Shown here piece by piece: positions 50,473 to 58,998 of a stretch of 64,000 nucleotides of DNA. The stretch comes from a bacterium (GTDB lineage Bacteria > Myxococcota_A > Polyangia > Nannocystales > Nannocystaceae), in the NCBI GenBank assembly GCA_024742475.1, contig JANSYI010000002.1, positions 310,001-374,000 on the forward strand, written 5' to 3'. The position numbers and the translations under genes are program-made. How positions within the stretch are numbered: position 1 is the stretch's first letter; every line of letters begins with the position of its first letter. The notes beneath the pieces were generated by a model that made no database searches, was not told the origin of the DNA, and saw nothing but the letters and a program-made list of their open reading frames with translations.

Positions 50473-51552
50473 TCAGCCTTCGGCGGGCGACTCTGCAGCG
50501 TCGCCCCGCTTCGCGCGATTCTCGATGGCCTTTTGGACCGCTTTCTCGATGCGGGCGTCTTCGATTTGCTTGGAGAACTCGAGGTTCTCGTCGAGAACCT
50601 TGGTGGTGTTCTCGTCGAACGTGTCGAGCTCCTGCAGCAGGTTGTCGAGGTTCTTGCGGAAGAAGACCTGCGTCTCGCTGACGAACTGCGTGGTCTGGTT
50701 CATCGACTCGGTCATCACGTCGAGGCTCTTCTTGAGCTCGAGCATCACCACCGACGCGTCGGCGGCGGTACCGATGGCCTGAATCTGCGCGGACGCCATG
50801 TCGAGCTTGATCGACGCAGCCGTGGTGTACTGGCCGATGTCCTGGCCGAGATTGCGTATGGTCTCGACCAGCTTCCGGGTGTTGTTCTTGAGGCTGGCGT
50901 AGCGGTCTTCGGCGGCGGAGTAGAGCTGCAAGTTCGCCGAGTGCATCGCCAGCTGTGCGCGCGCCTTGTCCTGCTTGGCCTCGAGGTCCCGGGCGTCGAC
51001 GCTTCCGGCCTCGACGGTCTGAATCTCGGCGTCGATCTGGTCGATGAGCTGCTTGAGCTCGAGCACGTGGTCCGCCGCCGTCGCCTCGTTCGTGGCCGAC
51101 TCGACGATCTTCTCGTTGATGCGATCGATCTCTCGATAGAGGTCTTGCTCGCTCTGCTTGAGCGTGTCGACGTACTCCGCGGCGTCTTTCACCCGGCGCG
51201 CGCTGATCTGGTACTGCTGCTTGAGCAGCTCTTCGATCGAGCGCTGGGAGATGGCGATGTTCTTGAGCCCGGGCAGGTGGCTGAGCGCTTCCTTCACCCC
51301 GGCCCAGAACCCGCCCTTGGTCGCGGTGCCGTCGAGGTAGTCGCTGAACTTGCGCAGCTTGCCCACCTCCTCGGCGAGCGACTGCTGAATCTCGACGTTG
51401 CGCTCCCGGAGGACCTTGAGTTCCTCGACCTTGACGTTCTGGACCGACCGCTCCTCGTGGATGTTCTCCTCGAGAGACTTGACCGAGATTCCTTCGCCGC
51501 TGTAGGCGACGTCCTTCTGAAGGATGTCGAGGTTGAGCTTCTCGCCCGCCAT
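50473..51552 (-). CDS. Long coiled-coil protein
   Basis: A 359-residue, nearly all-helical protein. Heptad patterns fill residues about 20-75 (SLEENIHEERSVQNVKVEEL), 115-190 and 230-345 (ASVVMLELKKSLDVMTESM; FFRKNLDNLLQELDTFDENT). A short break at about 72-100 (YLDGTATKGGFWAGVKEALS) separates two coils. The overall look recalls TelA/YaaN-type proteins but I could not match their motifs. No membrane segment or signal. ATG 51552 preferred over GTG 51561. It follows the PPC gene by 12 nt. It may form filaments or rod-like complexes with the downstream unknown protein. Confidence 0.65.
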   Translation of the reverse strand: MAGEKLNLDILQKDVAYSGEGISVKSLEENIHEERSVQNVKVEELKVLRERNVEIQQSLAEEVGKLRKFSDYLDGTATKGGFWAGVKEALSHLPGLKNIAISQRSIEELLKQQYQISARRVKDAAEYVDTLKQSEQDLYREIDRINEKIVESATNEATAADHVLELKQLIDQIDAEIQTVEAGSVDARDLEAKQDKARAQLAMHSANLQLYSAAEDRYASLKNNTRKLVETIRNLGQDIGQYTTAASIKLDMASAQIQAIGTAADASVVMLELKKSLDVMTESMNQTTQFVSETQVFFRKNLDNLLQELDTFDENTTKVLDENLEFSKQIEDARIEKAVQKAIENRAKRGDAAESPAEG

Positions 51553-51564
51553 ATCGGCCACAAC

Positions 51565-52008
51565 TTACACATCCGGCGGGGTCCGTGTCCCATCCTCCGC
51601 GCCTTCGATCGCCAGCTCCGGGTACCCCGTGGTGGAGTCCAGCCGACGCTCGAACCGCAGACCCGGCAGCAGCAAGAGCACGAGTTCCACCGTCGTGTGC
51701 ACGATGCAGCCCCTCGCCACGTGTCCGCCCACGCAGTGGCCCTCGCTGTCCGCCACCATCATGTGAAGATGCGCACCTCCCGCGCCAACGGTCCCGCTGA
51801 GCGTGAGGATTTCGAGCGGCCCCTCGAGGCTGCGGAGGGACTCGGCGCCCGCCATCCGGATACGGGCTGCGGTCAAGCTGCCAACGACGGACACGATCCC
51901 CGCGGCCGAGATGGGCAGAGACCTCGCGCGGGACTCCAGCGCGCCGCGTAGGTCGTCACCCGGTTGGAGGCGCAGCGCGTAGGCCCCAGGGGCATCCGAG
52001 ATCTCCAC
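51565..52008 (-). CDS. PPC (DUF296)-domain protein
   Basis: A 147-residue protein consisting of one PPC domain, the fold found in plant AT-hook proteins and in bacterial proteins of unknown role. The core is visible in ALRLQPGDDLRGALESRARS, ISAAGIVSVVGSLTAAR, PLEILTLSGTVGAGGAHLHM and the His-rich GHCVGGHVARGCIVHTTVEL; the HLH and GGH pairs could bind a metal. No AT-hook is attached, so DNA binding is not indicated. It starts at GTG 52008, with TAAGGT ending 6 nt upstream. First gene of the three-gene leftward operon. Confidence 0.85.
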   Translation of the reverse strand: MEISDAPGAYALRLQPGDDLRGALESRARSLPISAAGIVSVVGSLTAARIRMAGAESLRSLEGPLEILTLSGTVGAGGAHLHMMVADSEGHCVGGHVARGCIVHTTVELVLLLLPGLRFERRLDSTTGYPELAIEGAEDGTRTPPDV

Positions 52009-52014
52009 ACCTGC

Positions 52015-52020
52015 ACCTTA
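52015..52020 (-). promoter_or_regulatory. Putative -10 element (TAAGGT) for the PPC operon
   Basis: GC-TAAGGT reads leftward and ends 6 nt before the GTG at 52008. Confidence 0.35.
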
Positions 52021-52107
52021 GCGGCATTGTGGACTGATCTCGGCGGCTTGGACCTTTTTTCGAGAAGAATCGAAAGGAAACGGGCCGCACCCGACAACAA
52101 GGGGTGC

Positions 52108-52513
52108 GTGCAGCGCTCCGACGTGCACAAGGGGCCACAGGGCTCCGACTCAGCCCCACTCGACATCGAGCGGGTGTACCGGAAGTACGTGAGCTACGTC
52201 TTCCGCGTCCTGCAACGGTTCGGCGTCGGCCCAGACGAGGTCGAGGACGCGACGCAGGAGGTCTTCATCATCGTGCATCGCCGCCTTCGAGACTTCGATC
52301 CGCGCCGCGGTTCGATGAAGACGTGGCTGTTCGCGATGGCCCGTGGCGTGGCCGCGAATCGCCGCCGATCAGGCCTACGCCGAGGACCCGGCGGCCTGCG
52401 ACGAGGCCTTTGCGGCGTGCGACGCATTGGCCCAGGTGTGCTGGGGAGACGACCCCCACCCGTGCCCCGGCGAGCCCGGTGACGAGCCTGGCGACGGCCC
52501 CCCGCTCCCGTAG
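52108..52513 (+). pseudogene. Truncated ECF sigma factor joined to the tail of another protein
   Basis: From GTG 52108 (AAGGGG just upstream) the frame encodes sigma-70 region 2: IERVYRKYVSYVFRVLQRFG, DATQEVFIIVHRRLRDFD and MKTWLFAMARGVAANRRR. After this, at about 52360-52375, the sense breaks: the same frame gives low-complexity Arg/Gly to a stop at 52482, whereas the next frame reads on as AADQAYAEDPAACDEAFAAC, then CWGDDPHPCPGEPGDEPG, to TAG at 52513 with GC-rich third positions like a real gene. Region 4, which binds the -35, is absent. This looks like a deletion that fused an ECF sigma gene out of frame to the 3' end of a Cys-rich protein gene; a sequencing error is less likely because region 4 is missing altogether. 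Probably non-functional. Confidence 0.55.
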
Positions 52514-52515
52514 CG

Positions 52516-54021
52516 TCACTTCGACGACTGCTCGAGCAGCACGGTGTAGAACTGCACCGCGGCCCGCAGGTCTTCGACCGCGATGCGTTCGTCGGTGCCG
52601 TGCATGCGCGCCCGGTCTGCGGGTGTCAGCCGCACCGGCAGGAATCGAAACGCGCCCTGCTCGGTGAGCGGCTGATAGTAACGCGCGTCGGTGCCACCGA
52701 TCACGAGATAGGGCGCGACGACGGCGTCTGGATACACCGACGCGACGACGTCGCGGATGAGGCCGAACGCCTCGCCATCGACGTCCGATGAGGGCGTCGC
52801 TTCGCGGCAGACCCCCGCGCAGCGAACCTGGATCTGCGGGTCGTCCGTGACCTCGCGGACGTGGGCGATGACCTCGTCCACGGTATCGCCGGGCAACAGA
52901 CGGAAGTTGACGACCGCCGTGGCCCGTGACGCCACCACGTTGTCCGCGACGCCTGCGTCGAAGCGGGTGACGGCGGTCGTCGTTCGAACGCTGGCGTTGC
53001 TCGCCTGCTGTGTGCCCAACACCGCCGCAATGAGGGGGTCGAAGAGCCAACGGTTCGCCAGCACGACGCGCCACGACAGCGGAGTGTGCGGCGTGATCGC
53101 ATCGACCATGAGCGAGGTCCCGCCCCGAATGTCGGTGTCGAACTGGTCGTCTTCGAGCCGCCCCACGACCTCCCCCAGGCGGGCGATCGTGCTGTGCGGC
53201 GGGGGCATGTTGGAGTGGCCCCCCTCCCCTTCGAGCGAGAGCTCGACCGTGGCATATCCCTTCTCGGCCACGCCGACGAGCGCCACGGGAGCGGCGACGC
53301 CGGGCAGCATGTCCTCGATCACCGCGCCCCCCTCGTCGAAGGCGAACCAGGGTTCGACGCCGCGGCGGCTCAGCTCGGCCGCAATCGAAGCCGCGCCCGA
53401 CGTGCCCCCGGTCTCTTCGTCGTGGCCGAAGGCGAGCAACACGGTCCGACGAGGCCGATAGCCGCGCGCCGCCAAGCACTCGGCGGCCTCCATCAGCCCG
53501 ATGACGCCGAGCTTGTCGTCGATCGCTCCCCGGCCCCAGACGTAGCCGCCCTCGATCGCCCCCGAGAACGGCGGATGGGTCCAGTCGTCCTCGGTGCCGG
53601 GCTCGACCGGCACAACGTCGGTGTGCGCGGCGAACAAGACCGGAGCAGCGTCGGGTTCACTGCCGACCCACGTGTACAACAAGCTGTCCTCGATGATCTC
53701 GAGCTGCATGGCCGCGTGTGCGTTTGGATAGAGCGCGGCCAGCTCCCGACGCAGCCGCTCGAACGACGCGCGATCGGCCCCAGGCTGCGGCTCCCCGGTG
53801 CTGCCGAACACGGTGATCGTGCGGTGCTGCACCACCGCGCTCATGTGCGCGGCGACGGCATCGGCATCGACATCGGGCAGCTCGAACGCTGCCCCCCCCG
53901 GCTCCGGTGGCGACACCATCGCGGCGCGCGACACCAAGACCACGAGCAACCCGCCCGCGGCCAGCCCAGCCCAGCGGAGCGCTCGTCGCCAACGAGGGCG
54001 CGCGGGGCGGTCGTCGGTCAG
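52516..54021 (-). CDS. M20-family metallopeptidase (carboxypeptidase/N-acyl amino acid hydrolase type)
   Basis: About 501 residues of an M20 peptidase like PM20D1. Zinc ligands: His in LFAAHTDVVPVEPG, bridging Asp in WGRGAIDDKLG, catalytic Glu pair in FGHDEETGG, and His in the C-terminal part. A membrane anchor sits at the N-terminus (RALRWAGLAAGGLLVVLVSR). Start: CTG 54021 overlaps the stop of the upstream gene (CTGA) and has AGGAG 7 nt upstream (54033-54029); conventional starts give a chain without the anchor (first is TTG 53949). It likely cleaves N-acyl amino acids or dipeptides at the membrane. Coupled with the phosphoesterase gene. Confidence 0.85.
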   Translation of the reverse strand: MTDDRPARPRWRRALRWAGLAAGGLLVVLVSRAAMVSPPEPGGAAFELPDVDADAVAAHMSAVVQHRTITVFGSTGEPQPGADRASFERLRRELAALYPNAHAAMQLEIIEDSLLYTWVGSEPDAAPVLFAAHTDVVPVEPGTEDDWTHPPFSGAIEGGYVWGRGAIDDKLGVIGLMEAAECLAARGYRPRRTVLLAFGHDEETGGTSGAASIAAELSRRGVEPWFAFDEGGAVIEDMLPGVAAPVALVGVAEKGYATVELSLEGEGGHSNMPPPHSTIARLGEVVGRLEDDQFDTDIRGGTSLMVDAITPHTPLSWRVVLANRWLFDPLIAAVLGTQQASNASVRTTTAVTRFDAGVADNVVASRATAVVNFRLLPGDTVDEVIAHVREVTDDPQIQVRCAGVCREATPSSDVDGEAFGLIRDVVASVYPDAVVAPYLVIGGTDARYYQPLTEQGAFRFLPVRLTPADRARMHGTDERIAVEDLRAAVQFYTVLLEQSSK

Positions 54022-56051
54022 GGCGCCGCTCCTCGCCCCGCCTCGGTGAGCTCGAGCGACTCGATCACCTCACCGCTGAGCCCGATGACCTCGAGCCGCG
54101 GAGGCTTGCCGTCTTCGAACGTCCAAAGCGTGACGTGCTGCTGCGCGCTGAATGCCTGGACGCGATCGGCGTACTCCTTGGGCGGCAGCTTCGCGTAGTA
54201 GGGCGCACCACTGCCGCCGCTGATCACCGAGTAGACCGAGCCGGCAGCCCCTGCGACCGTCTCGGGACCGATGAGCGCGCGCGAGTAGTTGTGTTCGTCG
54301 CCCGAGACGTACGCGAGCACCTCGTGCTCGGCCAAGATCTTCCAGAACCGCTCCCGCATCGCGTTGACGTCGGGAAGCTCGCCGTGCCACCACATGGCGT
54401 CCTTGACGTGGCCCCCCACGGGGAAGGCCGGCTCATGACCCATCACGACGATGTGCTCGGCGCCCTGCTCCCGCGCCCGCGCGAGGTCGTCGTCGAGCCA
54501 CTGCATCTGCGTGTCCATCACGAACCCCTCGCGATTGCCCTTGCCTTCGTTGCGCGGATGGCCGGGGTGGCTGGTGCGCCAGTAGTTGGTGTTGAGCATG
54601 ACCAGATGCACGTCGCCCAGATCGACCGAGTACACGGTCTCGTCGTAGCTGGGCGCCTCGTCGGTTTCGGGGTCGGGTGCGCCGCCGGGGTTGACCATGC
54701 GGGCGGCAAACCTGGCCTCCGCCGAGTCCTCGCCGACTTTGTCCAACGACACGCCGTCGGACCACATGTTCACGAGGGACTCGTGGTTCCCCATGCCGGT
54801 GTAGATCGGCACGCTGCCCCCAACGGGCTCGGCGACGTGAAGCCAGGTCCGCAGCTCGAAGTCGTAGTCGTCCACGTGGGTCGCGTAGCCGTCGATCAGG
54901 TCCCCGGGGAAGAAGATCGCCTCGACGTCGCTGCGGTGGGCGATGGCCAACAGCCCCGCCAATACGTCAGCGTTGACGCCCGCGTAGGCTTGGCGGCCAG
55001 GCCCGATGCCGCTGCGTGAGTCGGAGAGGATTGCGACGCGGACCGGCCCGCTGCTGCTTCGCGTCCGCATCGTTCGCGGCGGCGCGACCGAGGTCTCGAC
55101 CCCATCGGACACGGCGACCTGGTACGCGTACGCGGTCGCGGCTTCGAGACCATCGACCGCGATCTCGTGGCGACGGGAGGGCTCGGGCGAGACGACCGGT
55201 GTGCGCCCCCCGACGGCGACGGCGGCGGCCGTCTTCACGTCGGTCTCGAAGCTGACGATGAACCGATGCGCGGAGACCTGGTGGATGAACGGGCCGAGCA
55301 CCACCGTCGGCTGCTGGACGAGCGCGAAGCGATCGCCGCTGGCCTGCACCCGAAAGGCGGTGCGGCTCTCGTAGAGCACGGTGCTGCCCTTTTCGGGCTC
55401 GTACTGCTCGATCTGCCAGGCGAACTCGCCGTACCCGCGCTCGCGCGTCCCGTTGACGTCGTACTTGGGCTTGAAGAGTCCGCTGAGATCTCCCTCGACC
55501 ACGTGGGATCGTCCCTCGCCTCGACGCGCCTCGATGTCGTAGGTGCGATAGCGCGGGGGGGAGAACGGATCTTCTTCGACGCGGAGCCCCGCGTACGCCA
55601 CCGCGGCCGGCGAGCGCGTCCGTGTCTCCCACCGCACCGAGAGCGTACCGTCGGTCGCGAGCGTGGCGGTGGGCAGCACGGTGAAGTACATCGACGCCCA
55701 ATCGACCGGCCGCGGCGTGCCCGGCTTCGAGGCCAACGCGCGCAGGGCCTTCCAGTCGGCGATCCGCTGCACGCCCTTCGTCGGCATCGCGCGTCGCCGA
55801 CCAGGCTTGGCAGGCTTGGGCCGAAGGGACGCAGACGACGCGGCCGCCAACGCAGCCGCGCGCAGGGCCTGCACGTCGACCGCCGCCGGGGGCGTGTCGA
55901 TGGCTCCGTCGTCGCGCGGCGGGGCGACGACGTCCGTCGGGTCAGGGCACGGCGCGTTGGACGTGGGTTCAGAGGGCGTCGTGGTGGCGACCGTAGGCTG
56001 GCAGCCCATGCTCGCGCACACGAGCAGCAGGCTCCGCATCGATACTCGCAT
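54018..56051 (-). CDS. Purple acid phosphatase-like metallophosphoesterase lipoprotein
   Basis: A 677-residue lipoprotein (signal MRVSMRSLLLVCASMGC, lipobox ASMGC). After an Ala/Pro/Thr-rich linker come a purple-acid-phosphatase-type FN3-like domain (about 220-330) and a calcineurin-like metallophosphoesterase domain. Metal motifs: SDSRSG (usual DxH replaced by DxR), FFPGDLIDGY, YTGMGNHES, VVMGHEPAF and YVSGDEHNYSR. The change in the first motif leaves one ligand doubtful. It would hydrolyse phosphate esters outside the cell. It overlaps the M20 peptidase start by four bases (CTGA), so both are made together. A -10-like TAGGTT precedes the ATG by 6 nt. Confidence 0.82.
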   Translation of the reverse strand: MRVSMRSLLLVCASMGCQPTVATTTPSEPTSNAPCPDPTDVVAPPRDDGAIDTPPAAVDVQALRAAALAAASSASLRPKPAKPGRRRAMPTKGVQRIADWKALRALASKPGTPRPVDWASMYFTVLPTATLATDGTLSVRWETRTRSPAAVAYAGLRVEEDPFSPPRYRTYDIEARRGEGRSHVVEGDLSGLFKPKYDVNGTRERGYGEFAWQIEQYEPEKGSTVLYESRTAFRVQASGDRFALVQQPTVVLGPFIHQVSAHRFIVSFETDVKTAAAVAVGGRTPVVSPEPSRRHEIAVDGLEAATAYAYQVAVSDGVETSVAPPRTMRTRSSSGPVRVAILSDSRSGIGPGRQAYAGVNADVLAGLLAIAHRSDVEAIFFPGDLIDGYATHVDDYDFELRTWLHVAEPVGGSVPIYTGMGNHESLVNMWSDGVSLDKVGEDSAEARFAARMVNPGGAPDPETDEAPSYDETVYSVDLGDVHLVMLNTNYWRTSHPGHPRNEGKGNREGFVMDTQMQWLDDDLARAREQGAEHIVVMGHEPAFPVGGHVKDAMWWHGELPDVNAMRERFWKILAEHEVLAYVSGDEHNYSRALIGPETVAGAAGSVYSVISGGSGAPYYAKLPPKEYADRVQAFSAQQHVTLWTFEDGKPPRLEVIGLSGEVIESLELTEAGRGAAP

Positions 56052-56057
56052 GCGGCA

Positions 56058-56063
56058 AACCTA
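56058..56063 (-). promoter_or_regulatory. Putative -10 element (TAGGTT) for the phosphoesterase/M20 operon
   Basis: GG-TAGGTT reads leftward and ends 6 nt before the ATG at 56051, in the 62-nt gap after the PilZ gene. Confidence 0.35.
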
Positions 56064-56113
56064 CCCGGTCACGCCCCGCGGTGAACCCGGAAACTTCGCT
56101 CGCCAGCGGCGGG

Positions 56114-56848
56114 CTAGTCCTCGATCTCGTAGCCCGCGTCGATCTCGAAGTCGAACTCGACGATGACCGGCGGCCCGTCGTACCCCGGATAGGGCGCAGC
56201 GGCCGTGGCGGCGCGCAGGCAGTCCATCAGGCCCGTGTCGGCCGGAGCGTCGTCGGAGACCTTGCCGTTGATGCCGAGCGGGCGCTTTCCGGCGGGGTTG
56301 AGCAAGACCTCCATCGTCGCCGTCCCCTGAAGCTGCACGTCCTCGCCCGCCTTCGCCGCCTCCACGCAGCGATCCATCTGGGCGCGCTGGTGCTCGAACG
56401 CGCCGAGCAGCACGTACTCGTCGGGACGCTCGGCGCCATCAGAGCTCAGCTCGGTGGTCGCGTTGGGATCGAACGTAGGCACCGACGTCGAGGCGGCCGC
56501 GCTCGCCGACATCCCGCCCAGACCGACGACCGACGCGAAGAACGCGGCGAGTGCCGCCTGCGCCGCCCGGCCAAACTGGATGCCCACCGCGCCTCCCCGA
56601 GACCAGCGCACCGTCGCCTTGGCCGCGAGCGGGGACGCTTGGCCCGGCAAGGCGAGCGACACGTCGATGTCCTCGCCGATGGGCAGCGCGCCCTCCCCGA
56701 CGACGGCGCCCCCCACGATCTTTGCGCCGCCGACACTGAGGTCCTCGCTCGTGAACGACAAGGTCGAGGCCCCGTGGGTCGCCTCGATCTCGACCTTCAG
56801 GGGAAATCGCGCGTGCTCCCTTCGCTCCGCACCACCATCCATGCGCAC
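56114..56848 (-). CDS. PilZ protein with TonB/AgmX-like C-terminal domain
   Basis: A 244-residue protein. Residues 8-110 form a PilZ domain: ERREHARFPLKVEIEATHG includes the RxxxR motif, and SEDLSVGGAKIVGG the (D/N)xSxxG motif, together the c-di-GMP-binding signature. After a Gly/Ala/Ser linker, residues 150-235 resemble the C-terminal domain of AgmX/GltJ-type motility proteins or TonB (HQRAQMDRCVEAAKAGEDV; GTATMEVLLNPAGKRPLGI; MDCLRAATAAAPYPGYDGP). Fusion of a second-messenger sensor to that domain suggests control of a motility or secretion machine. The linker has little hydrophobicity, so membrane insertion is doubtful. Confidence 0.72.
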   Translation of the reverse strand: MRMDGGAERREHARFPLKVEIEATHGASTLSFTSEDLSVGGAKIVGGAVVGEGALPIGEDIDVSLALPGQASPLAAKATVRWSRGGAVGIQFGRAAQAALAAFFASVVGLGGMSASAAASTSVPTFDPNATTELSSDGAERPDEYVLLGAFEHQRAQMDRCVEAAKAGEDVQLQGTATMEVLLNPAGKRPLGINGKVSDDAPADTGLMDCLRAATAAAPYPGYDGPPVIVEFDFEIDAGYEIED

Positions 56849-56873
56849 AGCATGCGGCTTTGACGATCAGGAA

Positions 56874-56895
56874 ATATGTATCGAGCAATACATAT
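56874..56895. promoter_or_regulatory. AT-rich 8-bp palindrome between the BASS and PilZ genes
   Basis: ATATGTAT / ATACATAT with a 6-nt centre, 26 nt before the PilZ ATG and touching the BASS stop. It is unusually AT-rich for this genome. It may be an operator or promoter of the PilZ gene, or a weak terminator. Confidence 0.35.
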
Positions 56896-57761
56896 CAAGT
56901 CGATTTCAAAGATGTTCGGCGAAAAACGAGCGTGACGACCGAGGCGGAGATCAGCACGCACAGCGCGTACGACATCGGCAGCCAGAGCACCTTGGCCTGC
57001 TCCGCCTCGGGAGACGCCGCCAAGATGATCGCGAACGCGAGCGGGCTGTTCTGAATCCCGGTCTCGAGCGCGACGGCCCGCCGCTGCGATCGTCCCATTC
57101 GCGCAGCGCGTGCGACGGCGTAACCCAGCAGCATCCCCGAGACCCCCAGCGCAGTCGCGGCGAGGTAGCCCGCCGGAGGGATGAGGGCGAGGTCGGCGTG
57201 GTTGCGCCACAGGCTGGACCCGATGAGCAGCACCAACACCACGACCCCGCTCGCGGAACCGAGGCGCTCGGCCTTGGCAGCCGTCGCTTCGCTGTTGGCG
57301 CGAATGCCGATCCCGATCGCGACCGGGACGAGCACCAACACAAGCGTGGTGACGATGTTGCCCAGCGGCAGACGCAGCGACGCGGACGTCAGCGGCTCGG
57401 CGTAGACGATGAGCAGCAGCGGCATCGCGACGGTTGCGACCGCGGTGGACACGACGGTCATCGCGACGCTCAACGCGACGTCGGCCCGCGCATAGTAGGT
57501 GAACATGTTTGACGTCGTGCCCCCAGGCGTGCAGCCGATGAGCACCAGCCCGATCGCCATCGGCGGGGGAAGGTCGAGGCCCCGCGCCAGGCCGTATGCG
57601 ACCAGCGGCATCCATCCGAACTGCGAGGCGAGCCCGATGAGGACGCCGCGCGGGGAACGGAGGATCTGCTTGAAGTGGGAGATGCTCAGCGTCGCGCCAA
57701 TGCCCGTCATCAACACGAGCAGCAACGCGGCGAGCAGCGCCTTCTCGAGGGGGCCGAGCAT
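56895..57761 (-). CDS. Bile acid:sodium symporter (BASS) family transporter
   Basis: A 288-residue inner-membrane protein with about nine membrane segments and the BASS signatures IGLVLIGCTPGGTTSNMFTY and the crossover helix region YYARADVALSVAMT, plus ALETGIQNSPLAFAI in the second inverted repeat. In bacteria such carriers move bile acids, pyruvate, pantothenate or other organic anions with Na+; the substrate is open. It starts 9 nt after the aminotransferase stop, so an amino or keto acid is a reasonable guess. Confidence 0.85.
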   Translation of the reverse strand: MLGPLEKALLAALLLVLMTGIGATLSISHFKQILRSPRGVLIGLASQFGWMPLVAYGLARGLDLPPPMAIGLVLIGCTPGGTTSNMFTYYARADVALSVAMTVVSTAVATVAMPLLLIVYAEPLTSASLRLPLGNIVTTLVLVLVPVAIGIGIRANSEATAAKAERLGSASGVVVLVLLIGSSLWRNHADLALIPPAGYLAATALGVSGMLLGYAVARAARMGRSQRRAVALETGIQNSPLAFAIILAASPEAEQAKVLWLPMSYALCVLISASVVTLVFRRTSLKST

Positions 57762-57770
57762 CGGCCCGAA

Positions 57771-58991
57771 TCAGCCGCAGACCTCGCGGAAGGCCGCGAG
57801 CGCGCCCTGCACGGCCTCGTCGGGCGTGGCCATGCTCAAGCGAAGGTAGCCGGGCACGCCGAACGCGGTCCCGGGCACGACGATGGTCCGCTTCGCGAGC
57901 AGCGCGTCGGTGAGCGCGACGTCGCCGCCCTCGTCGTCGCGTAGAGACTCGGGGAGCTTGGGAAACAGGAAGAACCCGGCGCGTGGCTCGGGCACACCAA
58001 AGCCGAGCTCGCGCAGGCCCGCGGCCATCGTGCGACAACGCCGCGCGTACACCTCGACATCCACCCGACCTTCGGGGGTCCCCAGCACTTTGGGGAGGAC
58101 GCGCTGCATCAGCGCCGGCGCGTTGACGAAGCCCAGGACCCGGTTGCAGAACGCCAGGCCGCGAAAGACCGTGTCGACCCCGGCCATCTTGGGCGAGAGC
58201 GCGATGTACCCGATGCGCTCCCCGGCCAGCCCGAGATCCTTGGAGTGACTGGTCAGCAGCGCCGTGTGCTCATAAAGCCGCATCATCGACGGCACATCAG
58301 CGCCGTTGTATGTGAGATCGCGATAGGGGCTGTCTTCGAGGACCAAGATGGGACGTTCTCGGGTGGCGTTGGCCGCACGCAACGCGTCGGCGAGCCGCCG
58401 CAGCACGTCCTCGGAGTAGATCGCCCCGGTCGGATTGTTGGGCGAGTTGATCAAGATGACGCGCGTACGCTCGTTCAGCGCGGCGACCATCGCGTCGACG
58501 TCGGGCTCGAACGACGCCGTCGAGCGCACCGGCGTGAGTGAAGCGCCAACGTTTGTGCAGTAGTGGTCGTACTCCGAGAAGTACGGCGCGGGCACCATCA
58601 CCTCGTCGCCGGGGTCCAGCAGCGCCCGAAAGCAGACGTTCACGGCTCCAGCCGCGCCCACCGTCATCACGACGTGTCCCGCTTCGAGCCCCAGGCCGTA
58701 GCGCTTGGACTCACGCTGGGCCAGAAATGCGCGGACCTCGGGGAACCCGGCGTTGGTCATGTAGCGGTGCATTCCGGGCGGTTCTCCCTCGAGAACCTCC
58801 ACCAGCGCCGTGCGCCACGCCGTGGGCGGCTCGAGGCTGGGGTTGCCCAGAGACAGGTCGTGGACGGGGCCGCCACCGTCGGCGCGCAGCTGCCCCGCCA
58901 GCTCGAACATGCGGCGAGTCCACGACTCCTTGGACCCGAGCAAGGTGTCTCGAACACGAGAGGAGAGCTGCGCTGCGCCTGCGTCGACCAC
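57771..58991 (-). CDS. PLP-dependent aminotransferase (class I/II)
   Basis: A 406-residue fold-type I aminotransferase. Substrate motif LSLGNPSLEPP, PLP phosphate region VGAAGAVNVCFRALL, SPNNPTGA, the Asp/Tyr pair in LVLEDSPYRDL, Schiff-base Lys in TSHSKDLGLAGERIG and the C-terminal Arg in PGYLRLSMA are present. It probably transfers the amino group from an aliphatic or aromatic amino acid to 2-oxoglutarate. Start revised to GTG 58991: TATGTT (59004-58999) ends 7 nt before it, and the apparent ATG at 59003 lies inside that hexamer. Operon with the BASS transporter; divergent from sucA. Confidence 0.88.
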   Translation of the reverse strand: MVDAGAAQLSSRVRDTLLGSKESWTRRMFELAGQLRADGGGPVHDLSLGNPSLEPPTAWRTALVEVLEGEPPGMHRYMTNAGFPEVRAFLAQRESKRYGLGLEAGHVVMTVGAAGAVNVCFRALLDPGDEVMVPAPYFSEYDHYCTNVGASLTPVRSTASFEPDVDAMVAALNERTRVILINSPNNPTGAIYSEDVLRRLADALRAANATRERPILVLEDSPYRDLTYNGADVPSMMRLYEHTALLTSHSKDLGLAGERIGYIALSPKMAGVDTVFRGLAFCNRVLGFVNAPALMQRVLPKVLGTPEGRVDVEVYARRCRTMAAGLRELGFGVPEPRAGFFLFPKLPESLRDDEGGDVALTDALLAKRTIVVPGTAFGVPGYLRLSMATPDEAVQGALAAFREVCG

Positions 58992-58998
58992 GGCCCGG

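Noticed and set aside
50473..51552. TelA-type tellurite resistance protein
   Set aside because: Helical content is similar but the family's conserved blocks were not found.
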